A DNA stretch of 64,000 nucleotides from SIG454 sp045578465 (GTDB lineage Bacteria > Bacillota > Clostridia > Monoglobales > Monoglobaceae): the NCBI GenBank assembly GCA_045578465.1, contig JAZNKJ010000039.1, positions 62,001 through 126,000 of the forward strand, given 5' to 3'. The stretch's first letter is position 1. Each line of letters opens with the position of its first letter. Below, piece after piece: positions 53,217 to 61,702 of the stretch. The notes under the pieces are model-generated. The model was given only the letters and a program-made list of their open reading frames with translations, had not been told where the DNA came from and made no database searches. Made by a program: the position numbers and the translations under genes.

Positions 53217-53226
53217 GGTTTGGAAA

Positions 53227-53251
53227 GGACATATTCTTGTCTTTTATGTCC
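53227..53251 (-). terminator. Weak hairpin at the end of copA
   Basis: GGACAT and ATGTCC arms with a 13-base loop overlap the copA stop; only three T follow on the minus strand. Confidence 0.35.
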
Positions 53252-55409
53252 GTTTTATGTTATTCCTTTTAAGGAGAAGAGAGTTGCTTACAACAGAAAC
53301 CGAGCTGAGTGCCATCGCACCTCCTGCTATAATGGGGTTTAAAAATCCCAAAGCGGCAAAGGGGATGCCGATAGAGTTATAAATGAACGCCCAGAAAAGA
53401 TTCTGTTTTATCTTTCTCATAGTAAGCTTTGAAAGACGGATTGTTGCAGGGATTAAGAGTAAATCGCCGCCTGGGACAGTTATGTTTGATGCCTCAATTG
53501 CAATGTCTGCGCCACCGCCCATAGCGATTCCTATGTTAGCCTCGGCAAGAGCGGGAGCGTCGTTAATTCCGTCTCCAACCATAGCGATAAATTTATTCTG
53601 AGCCTTTAACTTTTTGATTTCTTCTGCCTTTCCGCCAGGGAGGACCTCTGCGATAACAGTCTTAATGCCAACCTCGTCTGCGATGGCTTTTGCAACAAGG
53701 TGGTTATCCCCTGTTATCATTATGGTTTCAATCCCCATATCATTAAGCTTTTTAACGGCTTCCTTTGAGGTCTCTTTGACAGCATCGGCAATCTCGAAAA
53801 GACCGATTAAAGCTCCGTTTTCGGAAACATAAATTGTTGTAACTCCCTCTTTCTGAGAATAAGAGGAAAGGTCAACGGAGTTTTCCTCCATAAGACGAGA
53901 ATTTCCGATTATAAGGTTTTTTCCCGAAACGGAAGCGGAAATACCTTTTCCCTGATGGGCGGTAAAGTTTTCAGCCTCGGAAAGAGAAAGACCTTTTGAT
54001 TGGGCAAAAGCTACTATTGCCTCGCCCAAAGGATGTTCGGAAAGCTTTTCTGCTGATGCAGAAAGGGTTATCAAATCGTCTTCATTTCCTGAAAAACAAA
54101 GAACTGCTCGGACGGAGGGTTTCCCCTTTGTAATTGTCCCTGTCTTATCAAAAACGATAGTGTCTATATGGCTTGCCCTTTCAAGCTCTTCCCCGCCTTT
54201 GATTAAGATTCCGTTTTCAGCCCCAAGTCCTGTTCCGACCATTATGGCAGTCGGAGTTGCAAGACCCAATGAACAAGGGCAGGCAATAACCAGAACGGAA
54301 ACTGCGTTTATAATTGAACGGGAAATATCTCCCGAAAAGATAAGCCAGAGGATTAAAGTGAGTAGTGCGATAATAAGAATTGCGGGAACGAAAACTGCTG
54401 AAATTTTATCTGCAAGGCGCTGGATGGGAGCCTTGTTTCCCTGAGCATCCCTGACAAGCTTTATAATATGAGAAAGAGCTGTGTCCTCTCCCGTTGCAAT
54501 AACTTCAATTCTGAACGCTCCTGAAACATTTTGGGTTCCGCCGTAAACCTTGTCTCCAACTCCCTTGAAAACGGGGAGACTTTCTCCTGTGAGCATTGAC
54601 TCGTCAATGTCCGTTTCGCCGAAAATAATTTTCCCGTCAAGAGGGATTTTTTCTCCCGGCTTGACGAGAAGAATGTCGCCCACTTTAACGGCGTCTACTA
54701 AAACCTCTATGATTTCTCCGTCTTTATATAAATGGGCTTCCTTTGCTTTAAGGCTAAGGAGTTTATCAATTGCGGATGAGGTTTTCGCCTTTGCTTTTTC
54801 TTCCAGATATTTGCCTAAAAGAATGAGGGTTATAATGGTCATTGATGACTCAAAATAAAGGCCGTCCATCCCGCTGACATTTCCGCTCAAAACATTATAT
54901 AGGCTGTAAAAATAAGCAGTAAGAGTGCCTAAGGAAACTAAAACATCCATATTAGGACTTTTTCCTTTAAGAGATTTAAATGCCCCCTTGTAGAACGGAA
55001 TGGCAATAACAAACTGAACGGGAGTTGCCAGAACAAGCTGGAAATATTGATTGTGCAAAAATGCAAAATTATGAATATTAGCCCAGTGAAAAATCATTCC
55101 CATAATGAGAGGGAAAGTAAGAATTGCGGAAACTATAAGGGAAATAAGACGGCGCTTTCCTGCCCGTCTTTCTTTTTCCTTTTCATTTTCCAAATTAACT
55201 TCTTCCAGTGGCACAGCGTCAAAGCCGAGAGATTTGATTTTTTCCATAATAAAAACATCTGTAACTGCACCCTCATATACCACATGGGCAGTCCCTGTGG
55301 CAAGATTTACTGAAACAGATGTTACGCCATCGATTGAGGAAACGGTGCGCTCAACATTGCTGCTGCAACCGGCGCAACGCATTCCTGTAATTTTAATTGA
55401 TTTCTCCAA
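53244..55409 (-). CDS. copA: Copper-translocating P-type ATPase
   Basis: The 721-residue pump has one N-terminal heavy-metal domain (GMRCAGC, Cys12 and Cys15), membrane helices, the TGES phosphatase motif, the intramembrane CPC metal site (ACPCSLGLATP), the phosphorylation site DKTGTIT, the SEHPLG His-Pro motif, and GDGINDAPAL. These mark a Cu(+)-type P1B ATPase. The start TTG at 55409 (MEKSIKITG) follows AAGGAAGTGG and overlaps the preceding pgsA gene by 17 bases. The frame upstream to 55457 lies within pgsA. No copper repressor or chaperone gene is adjacent. Confidence 0.92.
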   Translation of the reverse strand: MEKSIKITGMRCAGCSSNVERTVSSIDGVTSVSVNLATGTAHVVYEGAVTDVFIMEKIKSLGFDAVPLEEVNLENEKEKERRAGKRRLISLIVSAILTFPLIMGMIFHWANIHNFAFLHNQYFQLVLATPVQFVIAIPFYKGAFKSLKGKSPNMDVLVSLGTLTAYFYSLYNVLSGNVSGMDGLYFESSMTIITLILLGKYLEEKAKAKTSSAIDKLLSLKAKEAHLYKDGEIIEVLVDAVKVGDILLVKPGEKIPLDGKIIFGETDIDESMLTGESLPVFKGVGDKVYGGTQNVSGAFRIEVIATGEDTALSHIIKLVRDAQGNKAPIQRLADKISAVFVPAILIIALLTLILWLIFSGDISRSIINAVSVLVIACPCSLGLATPTAIMVGTGLGAENGILIKGGEELERASHIDTIVFDKTGTITKGKPSVRAVLCFSGNEDDLITLSASAEKLSEHPLGEAIVAFAQSKGLSLSEAENFTAHQGKGISASVSGKNLIIGNSRLMEENSVDLSSYSQKEGVTTIYVSENGALIGLFEIADAVKETSKEAVKKLNDMGIETIMITGDNHLVAKAIADEVGIKTVIAEVLPGGKAEEIKKLKAQNKFIAMVGDGINDAPALAEANIGIAMGGGADIAIEASNITVPGGDLLLIPATIRLSKLTMRKIKQNLFWAFIYNSIGIPFAALGFLNPIIAGGAMALSSVSVVSNSLLLKRNNIKRT

Positions 55410-55932
55410 TTTGATCCACTTCCTTTTTGAAAGAAATAAGCTGGCTACCGTAAGCAAAAGCGGAAAACAGCACGGAAGCTACTAAAACGAGAAGAAGAAG
55501 CATATTGACAAAGTATGGCATATCCTTAAAGATAACCAGGAGAAGCATAACGATATAAAAGATAACCGTTGTCATTTTTCCATACCAGCTTGCCTGAACA
55601 ATAATCTTTTTAAGATATAGGATAAGGCCCACCAAAATCATTATAAGCTCTTTTGCAATAATGATTGAGATACACCAAACGGGAACAAAACCACGAACGG
55701 ATAAAGCAAAGAGAGCAGTTATCTGCATAAGCTTATCAACGAGAGGGTCATAAACTTTTCCCGTATCGGTAATCATATTGAATTTTCTCGCAATAATCCC
55801 GTCAATAATATCGGAAAGTGCTGAGATAACAAGCACTGTGCAAGCTCCCCAAAGGTTGTCCGCAATAAGCATAAGATATGCAAAAACAGGGACTAAGAAA
55901 AGTCTGAAAGTCGTTATAATATTTGGAATCAT
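55393..55932 (-). CDS. pgsA: CDP-diacylglycerol-glycerol-3-phosphate 3-phosphatidyltransferase
   Basis: The 179-residue membrane enzyme makes phosphatidylglycerophosphate. The CDP-alcohol phosphotransferase motif D-G-x2-A-R-x8-G-x3-D-x3-D is complete (SDIIDGIIARKFNMITD then TGKVYDPLVD). Four to six hydrophobic helices are present. It starts MIPNIITTFRL, typical of PgsA. It lies between mtrB and copA on the same strand. Confidence 0.9.
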   Translation of the reverse strand: MIPNIITTFRLFLVPVFAYLMLIADNLWGACTVLVISALSDIIDGIIARKFNMITDTGKVYDPLVDKLMQITALFALSVRGFVPVWCISIIIAKELIMILVGLILYLKKIIVQASWYGKMTTVIFYIVMLLLVIFKDMPYFVNMLLLLVLVASVLFSAFAYGSQLISFKKEVDQIGEIN

Positions 55933-55952
55933 AAAATATGCCTCCTAAAAAA

Positions 55953-56174
55953 TTAGTCTGTTTGAATAACGCCGTGGTCGGTGTAGATTTTAGCCTTGCC
56001 CCTGACCTTTATGGCAGAGGTAATCTCTGTAAACTGAGCGATATAAGCTTCGCCCTTATCAAGCTTTTCTGTATGATGAAATTTAGTATCCCTGCCTCTT
56101 GTAAGACCGATAATCATAACCCCGTCTTCTTCGGCAACGATGCTTATATATTGACCTGTTAAACATTCGTTCAT
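55953..56174 (-). CDS. mtrB: trp RNA-binding attenuation protein (TRAP)
   Basis: The 73-residue product aligns without gaps to Bacillus subtilis TRAP from the DGV at 17-19 (GLTRGRDTKFHHTEKLDKGE, then IAQFTE, TSAIKVRG). Numbering is the same: Thr30 and Thr52 at the tryptophan pocket, and Glu36, Lys37, Lys56 and Arg58, which in TRAP contact the GAG/UAG repeats. TRAP forms an 11-mer ring that, with bound tryptophan, represses trp transcripts. No trp operon and no mtrA/folE is next to it; pgsA follows after 20 bases. The start follows GAGAGG. Confidence 0.93.
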   Translation of the reverse strand: MNECLTGQYISIVAEEDGVMIIGLTRGRDTKFHHTEKLDKGEAYIAQFTEITSAIKVRGKAKIYTDHGVIQTD

Positions 56175-56206
56175 AGCTTCAAGTCCTCTCTTTATAATAT
56201 TAACTT

Positions 56207-56235
56207 ATTATACTATATTTTAACAAAAAATGCAA
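56207..56235 (-). promoter_or_regulatory. Promoter of mtrB-pgsA-copA
   Basis: On the minus strand TTGCAT, 17 bases, TATAAT, 33 bases before the mtrB start. Confidence 0.8.
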
Positions 56236-56265
56236 GGAATATAAGAAAAAATTTCCGCCCTAAGA

Positions 56266-56940
56266 CTATTCCTCGGTTTTCTTCTGGTAAAAAACATATC
56301 CGATAAGGGACAAAAATGAGAGCAAAGCGATAACAACTACGGATGCAATAAACTGAGGGGAGCGGATATTGTCAAGGTTTGAACCGATGTTCGTTACGGC
56401 AATAATCCTTATAACCGAGCCTAAAACACTTCCCAGAACATATTTAAAATATGAGCCTGAAAGAGTTCCTAAATAAACGCTTACAAGGTCATTGGGAAGG
56501 AAGCCGATAAGCCTTAAAATAAGGGAAGGAACAAAAACCCCTCTCTCTTTACGGCTCATGAATTTTTCAAGTCTGGGGAACTTTGCAAAAAGCTTGCTGT
56601 CCTCCTTGTCTCCTACTTTTTTTCCAACAAAGTATGGAATGGTAAAGGCGACGATTATCCCTAAAAGGTTGATTAAAAGGGCGGGAAGAGGCTCAAAAAG
56701 AGAACCTGTAAAAAGTTCCAAAGCAACAATGGGGATAAAAATCGTTACGCTTTTTATGGCATAAAGAAGAAGAACGAAAATTGCCGAAACTATTGGCGTA
56801 AACGCGCTTCTTGACAGAGCATCCTGGAGGGCGTGGTTTCTCATATCCTTGAAAATATAAAATGCAATAACAAACAGAAGCGCAACCATAATTATTCGCC
56901 CTGCAAGAATGAGTTTTTTATTTGATAAAAGCTTCTTCAC
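56266..56940 (-). CDS. TVP38/TMEM64 family membrane protein
   Basis: The 224-residue protein has about five hydrophobic helices and the VTT/DedA-like central region: LFTGSLFEPLPALLINLLG, IPYFVGKKVG, then LRLIGFLPNDLVSVYLG. Family members are putative lipid scramblases or transporters of unclear substrate. The start is GTG 56940 behind AGGTGA. It has its own promoter. Confidence 0.88.
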   Translation of the reverse strand: MKKLLSNKKLILAGRIIMVALLFVIAFYIFKDMRNHALQDALSRSAFTPIVSAIFVLLLYAIKSVTIFIPIVALELFTGSLFEPLPALLINLLGIIVAFTIPYFVGKKVGDKEDSKLFAKFPRLEKFMSRKERGVFVPSLILRLIGFLPNDLVSVYLGTLSGSYFKYVLGSVLGSVIRIIAVTNIGSNLDNIRSPQFIASVVVIALLSFLSLIGYVFYQKKTEE

Positions 56941-56966
56941 TATAAATCACCTGACTTTAAAATAGA

Positions 56967-56995
56967 ATTTTACCATATTTAAAAGTTTATGTCAA
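56967..56995 (-). promoter_or_regulatory. Promoter of the TVP38 gene
   Basis: On the minus strand TTGACA, 17 bases, TAAAAT. Confidence 0.85.
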
Positions 56996-57028
56996 TAATA
57001 GAGAAGATATAAGAGAATAATATTAGTA

Positions 57029-57056
57029 TTGCAAAAAATCAGGAATGTGATATAAT
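57029..57056 (+). promoter_or_regulatory. Promoter of pyk
   Basis: TTGCAA, 16 bases, and TATAAT with extended TG (TGATATAAT). The leader is about 70 bases. Confidence 0.75.
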
Positions 57057-57132
57057 ATATGCGGAAAATGTTAAGTTTAGTTTACAAAAGACTTTTAACA
57101 GATAAATCAGTTTTAAGAAAGGACAAAAGAAA

Positions 57133-58554
57133 ATGAGAAAAACTAAAATTGTATGCACCCTCGGCCCTGCTTCTAAAAGTGAGCAAGTCATAGAGGAAAT
57201 GCTTAAAAGCGGAATGAGCGTTGGGAGAATAAACTTTTCTCACGGCACCCACGAGGAACATAAAAAGACCATTGATACTTTCAGGAAAGTAAGAGACAGA
57301 TTGGGTGTTCCTGCCGCTGTTATGCTTGACACAAAAGGCCCTGAAATAAGAATAGGAACCTTTAAAGACGGGAAAATCAACCTTTCAGACGGAGCGAAAT
57401 TCACTCTCACAACAAAGGAAATTGTGGGAGATGAAAATATTGTTTCCATTACCTATAAAGAGCTTCCCACACAGGTCGCTTGTGGCAATAAGATTTTAAT
57501 TGACGACGGAAGAATAGGTCTTGAAATTGTCAAAGTTACTGAGGATGAAATTGAATGCGTCGTTAAAAACGGGGGAGAGATTTCCAACCGAAAGGGTGTT
57601 AATGTCCCTAATATCCACCTTGATTATCCTTATATAAGCAAAAAGGATGAGGAGGATTTAAAATTCGGTGTAGAGATGGATGTTGACTTTGTTGCGGCGT
57701 CCTTTGTCCGCTCAAAAGAAGATGTTATTGCCATAAGAAATTTCCTTGATTACCACGGCGGATATAACATAAAAATCATTGCGAAAATTGAAAATATCGA
57801 GGGCGTTAACAACTTTGATGATATACTCAAATATTCCGATGGAATAATGGTTGCCCGAGGGGATATGGGTGTTGAAATTGAATTTGAAAAGCTCCCGGGT
57901 TTGCAGAAGAAATTCATTAAAAAGTGTTACAGTCAGGGTAAAATGATTATAACCGCAACTCAGATGCTTGAATCAATGGTGCATAATTTAACCCCCACAA
58001 GAGCGGAAATAACAGATGTTGCCAACGCTGTTTTTGACGGAACATCAGGAATTATGCTCTCAGGGGAAACTGCAATCGGCGAGCATCCTGCCCATGTTGT
58101 CCGGACTATGGCGAAGATTGCGGAGCAGGCAGAGAGCGATGCCTTTGATATGGATATTTATAAGGATATGCAATATGTAAATGACAGCGAAGATACAACC
58201 AATGCAATCTGCGATGCGGCCTGCACGACGGCAAATGATATAAAGGCAACAGCTATTATTGCCGTAACAAAATCAGGCTATACAGCGAGAAGAGTTTCAA
58301 AATTCAGACCAAGCCAGACCATTGTTGCAACAACTCCTGATGAAAAGACTTTCCATCAACTGGCGCTGAGCTGGGGCGTTTATCCCGTTAAGGCAATTTA
58401 CCAGCCAGATGCAAATGTGCTTTTTGACCACAGCGTTGCCTGTGCCAAAAGATACGGTCTCGTTAAAGACGGAGATACAGTTGTAATAACCGCAGGAGCC
58501 AATGAAGAAACAAATATCTTAACAGTTTATACCGTTAAAAGCGGAACGAGATAA
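57133..58554 (+). CDS. pyk: Pyruvate kinase
   Basis: This 473-residue glycolytic enzyme makes pyruvate and ATP from phosphoenolpyruvate. RINFSHGTHEEH, MLDTKGPEIRIG, the signature IIAKIENIEG with the catalytic Lys, MVARGDMGVE and ATQMLESM are all present. It ends after the normal C-terminal allosteric domain and lacks the extra PEP-utiliser domain of Bacillus pyruvate kinase. Single-gene unit with a hairpin terminator shared with nagB. Confidence 0.97.
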   Translation: MRKTKIVCTLGPASKSEQVIEEMLKSGMSVGRINFSHGTHEEHKKTIDTFRKVRDRLGVPAAVMLDTKGPEIRIGTFKDGKINLSDGAKFTLTTKEIVGDENIVSITYKELPTQVACGNKILIDDGRIGLEIVKVTEDEIECVVKNGGEISNRKGVNVPNIHLDYPYISKKDEEDLKFGVEMDVDFVAASFVRSKEDVIAIRNFLDYHGGYNIKIIAKIENIEGVNNFDDILKYSDGIMVARGDMGVEIEFEKLPGLQKKFIKKCYSQGKMIITATQMLESMVHNLTPTRAEITDVANAVFDGTSGIMLSGETAIGEHPAHVVRTMAKIAEQAESDAFDMDIYKDMQYVNDSEDTTNAICDAACTTANDIKATAIIAVTKSGYTARRVSKFRPSQTIVATTPDEKTFHQLALSWGVYPVKAIYQPDANVLFDHSVACAKRYGLVKDGDTVVITAGANEETNILTVYTVKSGTR

Positions 58555-58588
58555 AAATAAGGGACTTGCATTTTGCAAGTCCCTTTTA
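58553..58588. terminator. Bidirectional terminator between pyk and nagB
   Basis: Perfect stem AAGGGACTTGCA / TGCAAGTCCCTT with TTT loop; T-rich on both outgoing strands. Confidence 0.94.
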
Positions 58589-58591
58589 GTA

Positions 58592-59302
58592 TTAATTTTC
58601 GCTATATATTACTGTAACATCAGGATGAAGCTGAAGAATTGAAGCAGGAACAAATGGAGTAATCGGTCCGTATAAGGACTTTTCAAGAATTTCCTTTTTG
58701 TTTTTGCCGTTGGCGATTAAGAGAACTTTTTTTGCCTGCATAATAGCTTTCATTCCCATTGTTATAGCCTTTCGCGGAACATCATCAATTGATTCAAAAA
58801 ATCTTGCGTTTGCATCAATTGTTGACTGATCTAGTGTAACTGCGTGGGTTGGGCCTGTGAAAACATCCTCAGGCTCGTTAAAACCGATATGGCCGTCAAG
58901 ACCGATTCCGAGGAGCTGAATATCAATTCCGCCGAGGCTGTCAATAAGCTCGTCATAGCGCTTTCCCTCTTTTTCAAGGTCTTCGGCGCATCCGTTTGGA
59001 ACATTTGTTTTCTCCATAGGAACATTTATCTTTGAGAAAAGATTTGTATTCATAAAATAACGATAGCTCTGGTCGTTATCCCCTGTAAGTCCAACATATT
59101 CGTCAAGGTTAACTGTTGTAACAGAAGAAAAATCAAGCTTACCCTCTTCGTAATCCTTTGCAAGATTTGCATAAGTTCCGAGAGGGGAAGAGCCTGTTGC
59201 AAGACCTAAAATGCTGTCGGGCTTATTTTTAACCTGCTCTGCAATAATGTCTGCTGCAAGACGGCTGAGCTCGTCGTAACTGTTAGCTTTAATGAATTTC
59301 AT
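58592..59302 (-). CDS. nagB: Glucosamine-6-phosphate deaminase
   Basis: This 236-residue enzyme interconverts glucosamine 6-phosphate and fructose 6-phosphate plus ammonia. LGLATGSSPLGTY, VNLDEYVGL, GIGLDGHIGFNEP and TMGMKAIMQAKKVLL are diagnostic. Its start follows TCGGAGG. It is the third gene of the operon led by the HTH-GlmM fusion, so it links central metabolism to the hexosamine branch. Confidence 0.95.
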   Translation of the reverse strand: MKFIKANSYDELSRLAADIIAEQVKNKPDSILGLATGSSPLGTYANLAKDYEEGKLDFSSVTTVNLDEYVGLTGDNDQSYRYFMNTNLFSKINVPMEKTNVPNGCAEDLEKEGKRYDELIDSLGGIDIQLLGIGLDGHIGFNEPEDVFTGPTHAVTLDQSTIDANARFFESIDDVPRKAITMGMKAIMQAKKVLLIANGKNKKEILEKSLYGPITPFVPASILQLHPDVTVIYSEN

Positions 59303-59320
59303 AAGAATACCTCCGAAAAA

Positions 59321-59986
59321 TTAGTTTTCTCTGACCACGATGTTATCCATGCTCTTAACAATGCATCCGCCAGGAAAAACTCCGCGAAGAGAGTTAAGAG
59401 GATAAACAGAGGTGGTTTTTCCGATTACAGTTCCGGGATTTAAGATGCATCCGCAACCAATGTCTGCCCCGTCCCCTAAAATACCGCCGATTTTTCTAAG
59501 ACCTGTTTCGTATTCTTCGTCGCCGTGAATAACAACGGCTTTACCGTCAGTTTTAAGGTTTGAACAGATTGAACCTGCCCCCATATGAGCAAGGTTTCCG
59601 AGAACCGAATCTCCTACATAATTATAATGCGGAACCTGTGCTTTGTCAAGCAAAATGCAGTTTTTAAGCTCAGTGGAATTTCCTAAGACGCAGTTCCTTC
59701 CTGTTATAACATTTCCCCTTAAATATGCCCCGGGGCGAATTTCGGTCCCCTCGCCTATTATGGCAGGAGCGATAATAGTAGCTGTGGGGGCAATTTTAAC
59801 ATTTTCTCCAACGAAAACGCCCTCTTTGATTTCAGTAAAACCATCAAGACCTTCTGAGATTAAAGATTTAATATGCTCCTTGATTTTAGGGAGCATCTCC
59901 CAAGGATATTCGCTTTCGTCAAAAAGTTTTTTAAGGTATGGAACAGTGCAGTCAAAAAGCTCTTTTGTCTTAACTTTTTTATTCAC
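59321..59986 (-). CDS. Left-handed beta-helix acyltransferase-like protein (GlmU C-domain-like)
   Basis: The 221-residue product has an N-terminal helical part (1-~65), then hexapeptide repeats of a left-handed beta-helix (IIAPAIIGEGTEIRPGAYLRG, VLGNSTELKNCILLDKAQVPHYNYVGDSVLG). The KAQVPHYNYVGDSVLG block matches the acetyltransferase domain of GlmU and its relatives, including the catalytic-type His. The uridylyltransferase domain of GlmU is absent. It may acetylate glucosamine 1-phosphate made by the GlmM fusion upstream. The GTG start at 59986 follows AAAGGGGAC and overlaps the glmM stop by eight bases. Confidence 0.8.
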   Translation of the reverse strand: MNKKVKTKELFDCTVPYLKKLFDESEYPWEMLPKIKEHIKSLISEGLDGFTEIKEGVFVGENVKIAPTATIIAPAIIGEGTEIRPGAYLRGNVITGRNCVLGNSTELKNCILLDKAQVPHYNYVGDSVLGNLAHMGAGSICSNLKTDGKAVVIHGDEEYETGLRKIGGILGDGADIGCGCILNPGTVIGKTTSVYPLNSLRGVFPGGCIVKSMDNIVVREN

Positions 59987-61601
59987 CCTTGTGTCCCCTT
60001 TCAATTGCTTTATTTATAATTCTGTCGGCGTATTCCACGCATTTTTCATAGCTTTCGCTTTCAATCATAACACGGATAACAGGCTCAGTTCCGCTCTGAC
60101 GGAGAAGAACTCTGCCGTTTCCACCGATAAGCTTTTCGATTTCTTCTTTTTCTTTTAAAACTTCCTTGTCGGAAAGAACAGCTTCCTTGTCTTTAACCCT
60201 CAAATTCTTGGTAAACTGAGGATAAAGAGTAACATTCTCGCAAAGCTTGGAGAGAGTTGACTTTTTGTCGCAAGCCTCTTCTGTAAGCATTATTGCTGTA
60301 AGAAGACCGTCTCCTGTTGTGGCATACTTTTTAAGAATAATATGACCTGACTGCTCTCCGCCTAAGGTGAAATCGTTCTCCTGCATGCACTCATAAACAA
60401 AGCGGTCGCCCACCTTGGTCTGAGCACATTTTATACCGATTTTTTCAAGGCTCTTAACAAATCCGCTGTTTGACATAACCGTTGCAACAACAGTGTTTCC
60501 GTTAAGCATTCCACGGTCTTTAAGACGCTGGCCTAAAATGTAGAGCATTGCGTCTCCATCAACAACATTCCCCTTTTCGTCAACAGCTATACATCTGTCT
60601 GCGTCTCCGTCAAAGGCAAAGCCCATATCAAGATGTTTTTCCTTAACAAGACGGCATAGGTTTTCGATATGAGTTGATCCGCAATTTTCGTTCACATTAA
60701 GACCGTCAGGACTTGCGCCCACAACATAGGTCTGTGCGCCTAATGCGCCGAAAAGAGAGCTTGCAAGCATCCAGGAGGCTCCGTTTGCACAGTCAAGACC
60801 AATCTTTAAATTTTTATAGGAATGGGATGCAATGGAAATGAGGTAGCCAAGGTATCTGTTTCTTCCTGAAACGTAGTCAACAATACATCCGATTTTTTCC
60901 CGACGGGCAAAAGGAAGGTCCTCCCCCATGATGCCAAGAGACTTTAAGTCTCCGTCTATATATCTCTCAATGAGGGAGGTTGTTTTATCATCAAGCTTTT
61001 CTCCAAAGCGGTTTATAACCTTTATTCCGTTGTCATAATAAGGGTTATGGGATGCGGTTATCATAATGCCGCAGTCAAACTCATCCTGACGGGTTACATA
61101 AGAAACGCTCGGTGTCGTGGTAACATGGAGCATATAAGCATCTGCTCCTGATGCGGTTATTCCGGCCACAAGAGAATATTCGAGCATATAGCTTGAACGG
61201 CGCGTGTCTTTTCCTACAACGATTTTCGGGCGATAGTTCGCCTTGGTATTTCCTGAGAGAGAAGAGGAGTAATACCATCCCAAAAATCTTCCGACTTTGT
61301 ACGCCTGAATAGATGTAAGAGTTGTGTTGGCCTCTCCGCGGAAACCGTCTGTTCCAAAGTATTTGTTTGGTGTGTTTTCGCCGTCAGCAGCTTTACTTAA
61401 AACAATTTTGTCTTTTAAAAGCTCATCTGCTGAAACATTAAAAAGGTCGCAAAGAAGCAAAACCTTGTCAATCTGCGGAAGAGCCTGGTCCATCTCCCAT
61501 TTGGAAACAGATTGTCTTGAAACATCGATTTTGTCAGCAAGCTGTTCCTGAGAAAGCCCAGCCTGACTTCTTAAATGCGCGATTTTTTCACCTATGGTCA
61601 T
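59979..61601 (-). CDS. XRE-type HTH domain fused to phosphoglucosamine mutase (GlmM)
   Basis: The 540-residue protein has two parts. Residues 1-~65 are a complete XRE/HTH_3 DNA-binding domain (IGEKIAHLRSQAGLSQEQLA, VSRQSVSKWEMDQALPQIDK, LFNVSADELL). Residues ~78-540 are a full hexose-phosphate mutase closest to GlmM: KYFGTDGFRG at the start, phosphoserine Ser184 in TASHNP, the metal loop DGDADRC, GEQSGHI and the phosphate-binding RQSGTEP. It converts glucosamine 6-phosphate to glucosamine 1-phosphate. The frame is continuous across the junction. ATG 61601 was chosen; the frame to 61631 lacks a ribosome binding site. Two palindromes near its promoter suggest that it controls its own operon. 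Confidence 0.9.
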   Translation of the reverse strand: MTIGEKIAHLRSQAGLSQEQLADKIDVSRQSVSKWEMDQALPQIDKVLLLCDLFNVSADELLKDKIVLSKAADGENTPNKYFGTDGFRGEANTTLTSIQAYKVGRFLGWYYSSSLSGNTKANYRPKIVVGKDTRRSSYMLEYSLVAGITASGADAYMLHVTTTPSVSYVTRQDEFDCGIMITASHNPYYDNGIKVINRFGEKLDDKTTSLIERYIDGDLKSLGIMGEDLPFARREKIGCIVDYVSGRNRYLGYLISIASHSYKNLKIGLDCANGASWMLASSLFGALGAQTYVVGASPDGLNVNENCGSTHIENLCRLVKEKHLDMGFAFDGDADRCIAVDEKGNVVDGDAMLYILGQRLKDRGMLNGNTVVATVMSNSGFVKSLEKIGIKCAQTKVGDRFVYECMQENDFTLGGEQSGHIILKKYATTGDGLLTAIMLTEEACDKKSTLSKLCENVTLYPQFTKNLRVKDKEAVLSDKEVLKEKEEIEKLIGGNGRVLLRQSGTEPVIRVMIESESYEKCVEYADRIINKAIERGHKGE

Positions 61602-61627
61602 AGTAAATTCAATTCCTTTCATAAAAT

Positions 61628-61641
61628 GCAACAGAGGTTGC
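61628..61641. promoter_or_regulatory. Operator candidate 1 (GCAAC-N4-GTTGC), promoter-proximal
   Basis: Perfect 5-base arms. The site lies just downstream of the predicted transcription start of the HTH-glmM operon and shares its arms with the site at 61703-61717. Confidence 0.65.
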
Positions 61642-61651
61642 TATATTAACA

Positions 61652-61680
61652 ATTATATAAGAGTATATGCAGAAAGTCTA
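61652..61680 (-). promoter_or_regulatory. Promoter of the HTH-glmM operon
   Basis: On the minus strand TAGACT, 17 bases, TATAAT. It lies between the two palindromes. Confidence 0.7.
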
Positions 61681-61702
61681 TAAACTATTGTTTGAATTTT
61701 TG

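Noticed and set aside
55410..55457. Longer N-terminus for CopA
   Set aside because: It would lie within pgsA and upstream of the AAGGAAGTGG site; the TTG at 55409 gives the normal MEKSIKITGM start.
59987..60004. Longer N-terminus for the beta-helix acyltransferase from TTG 60004
   Set aside because: The extra codons include the ribosome binding site AAAGGGGAC that serves the GTG at 59986.
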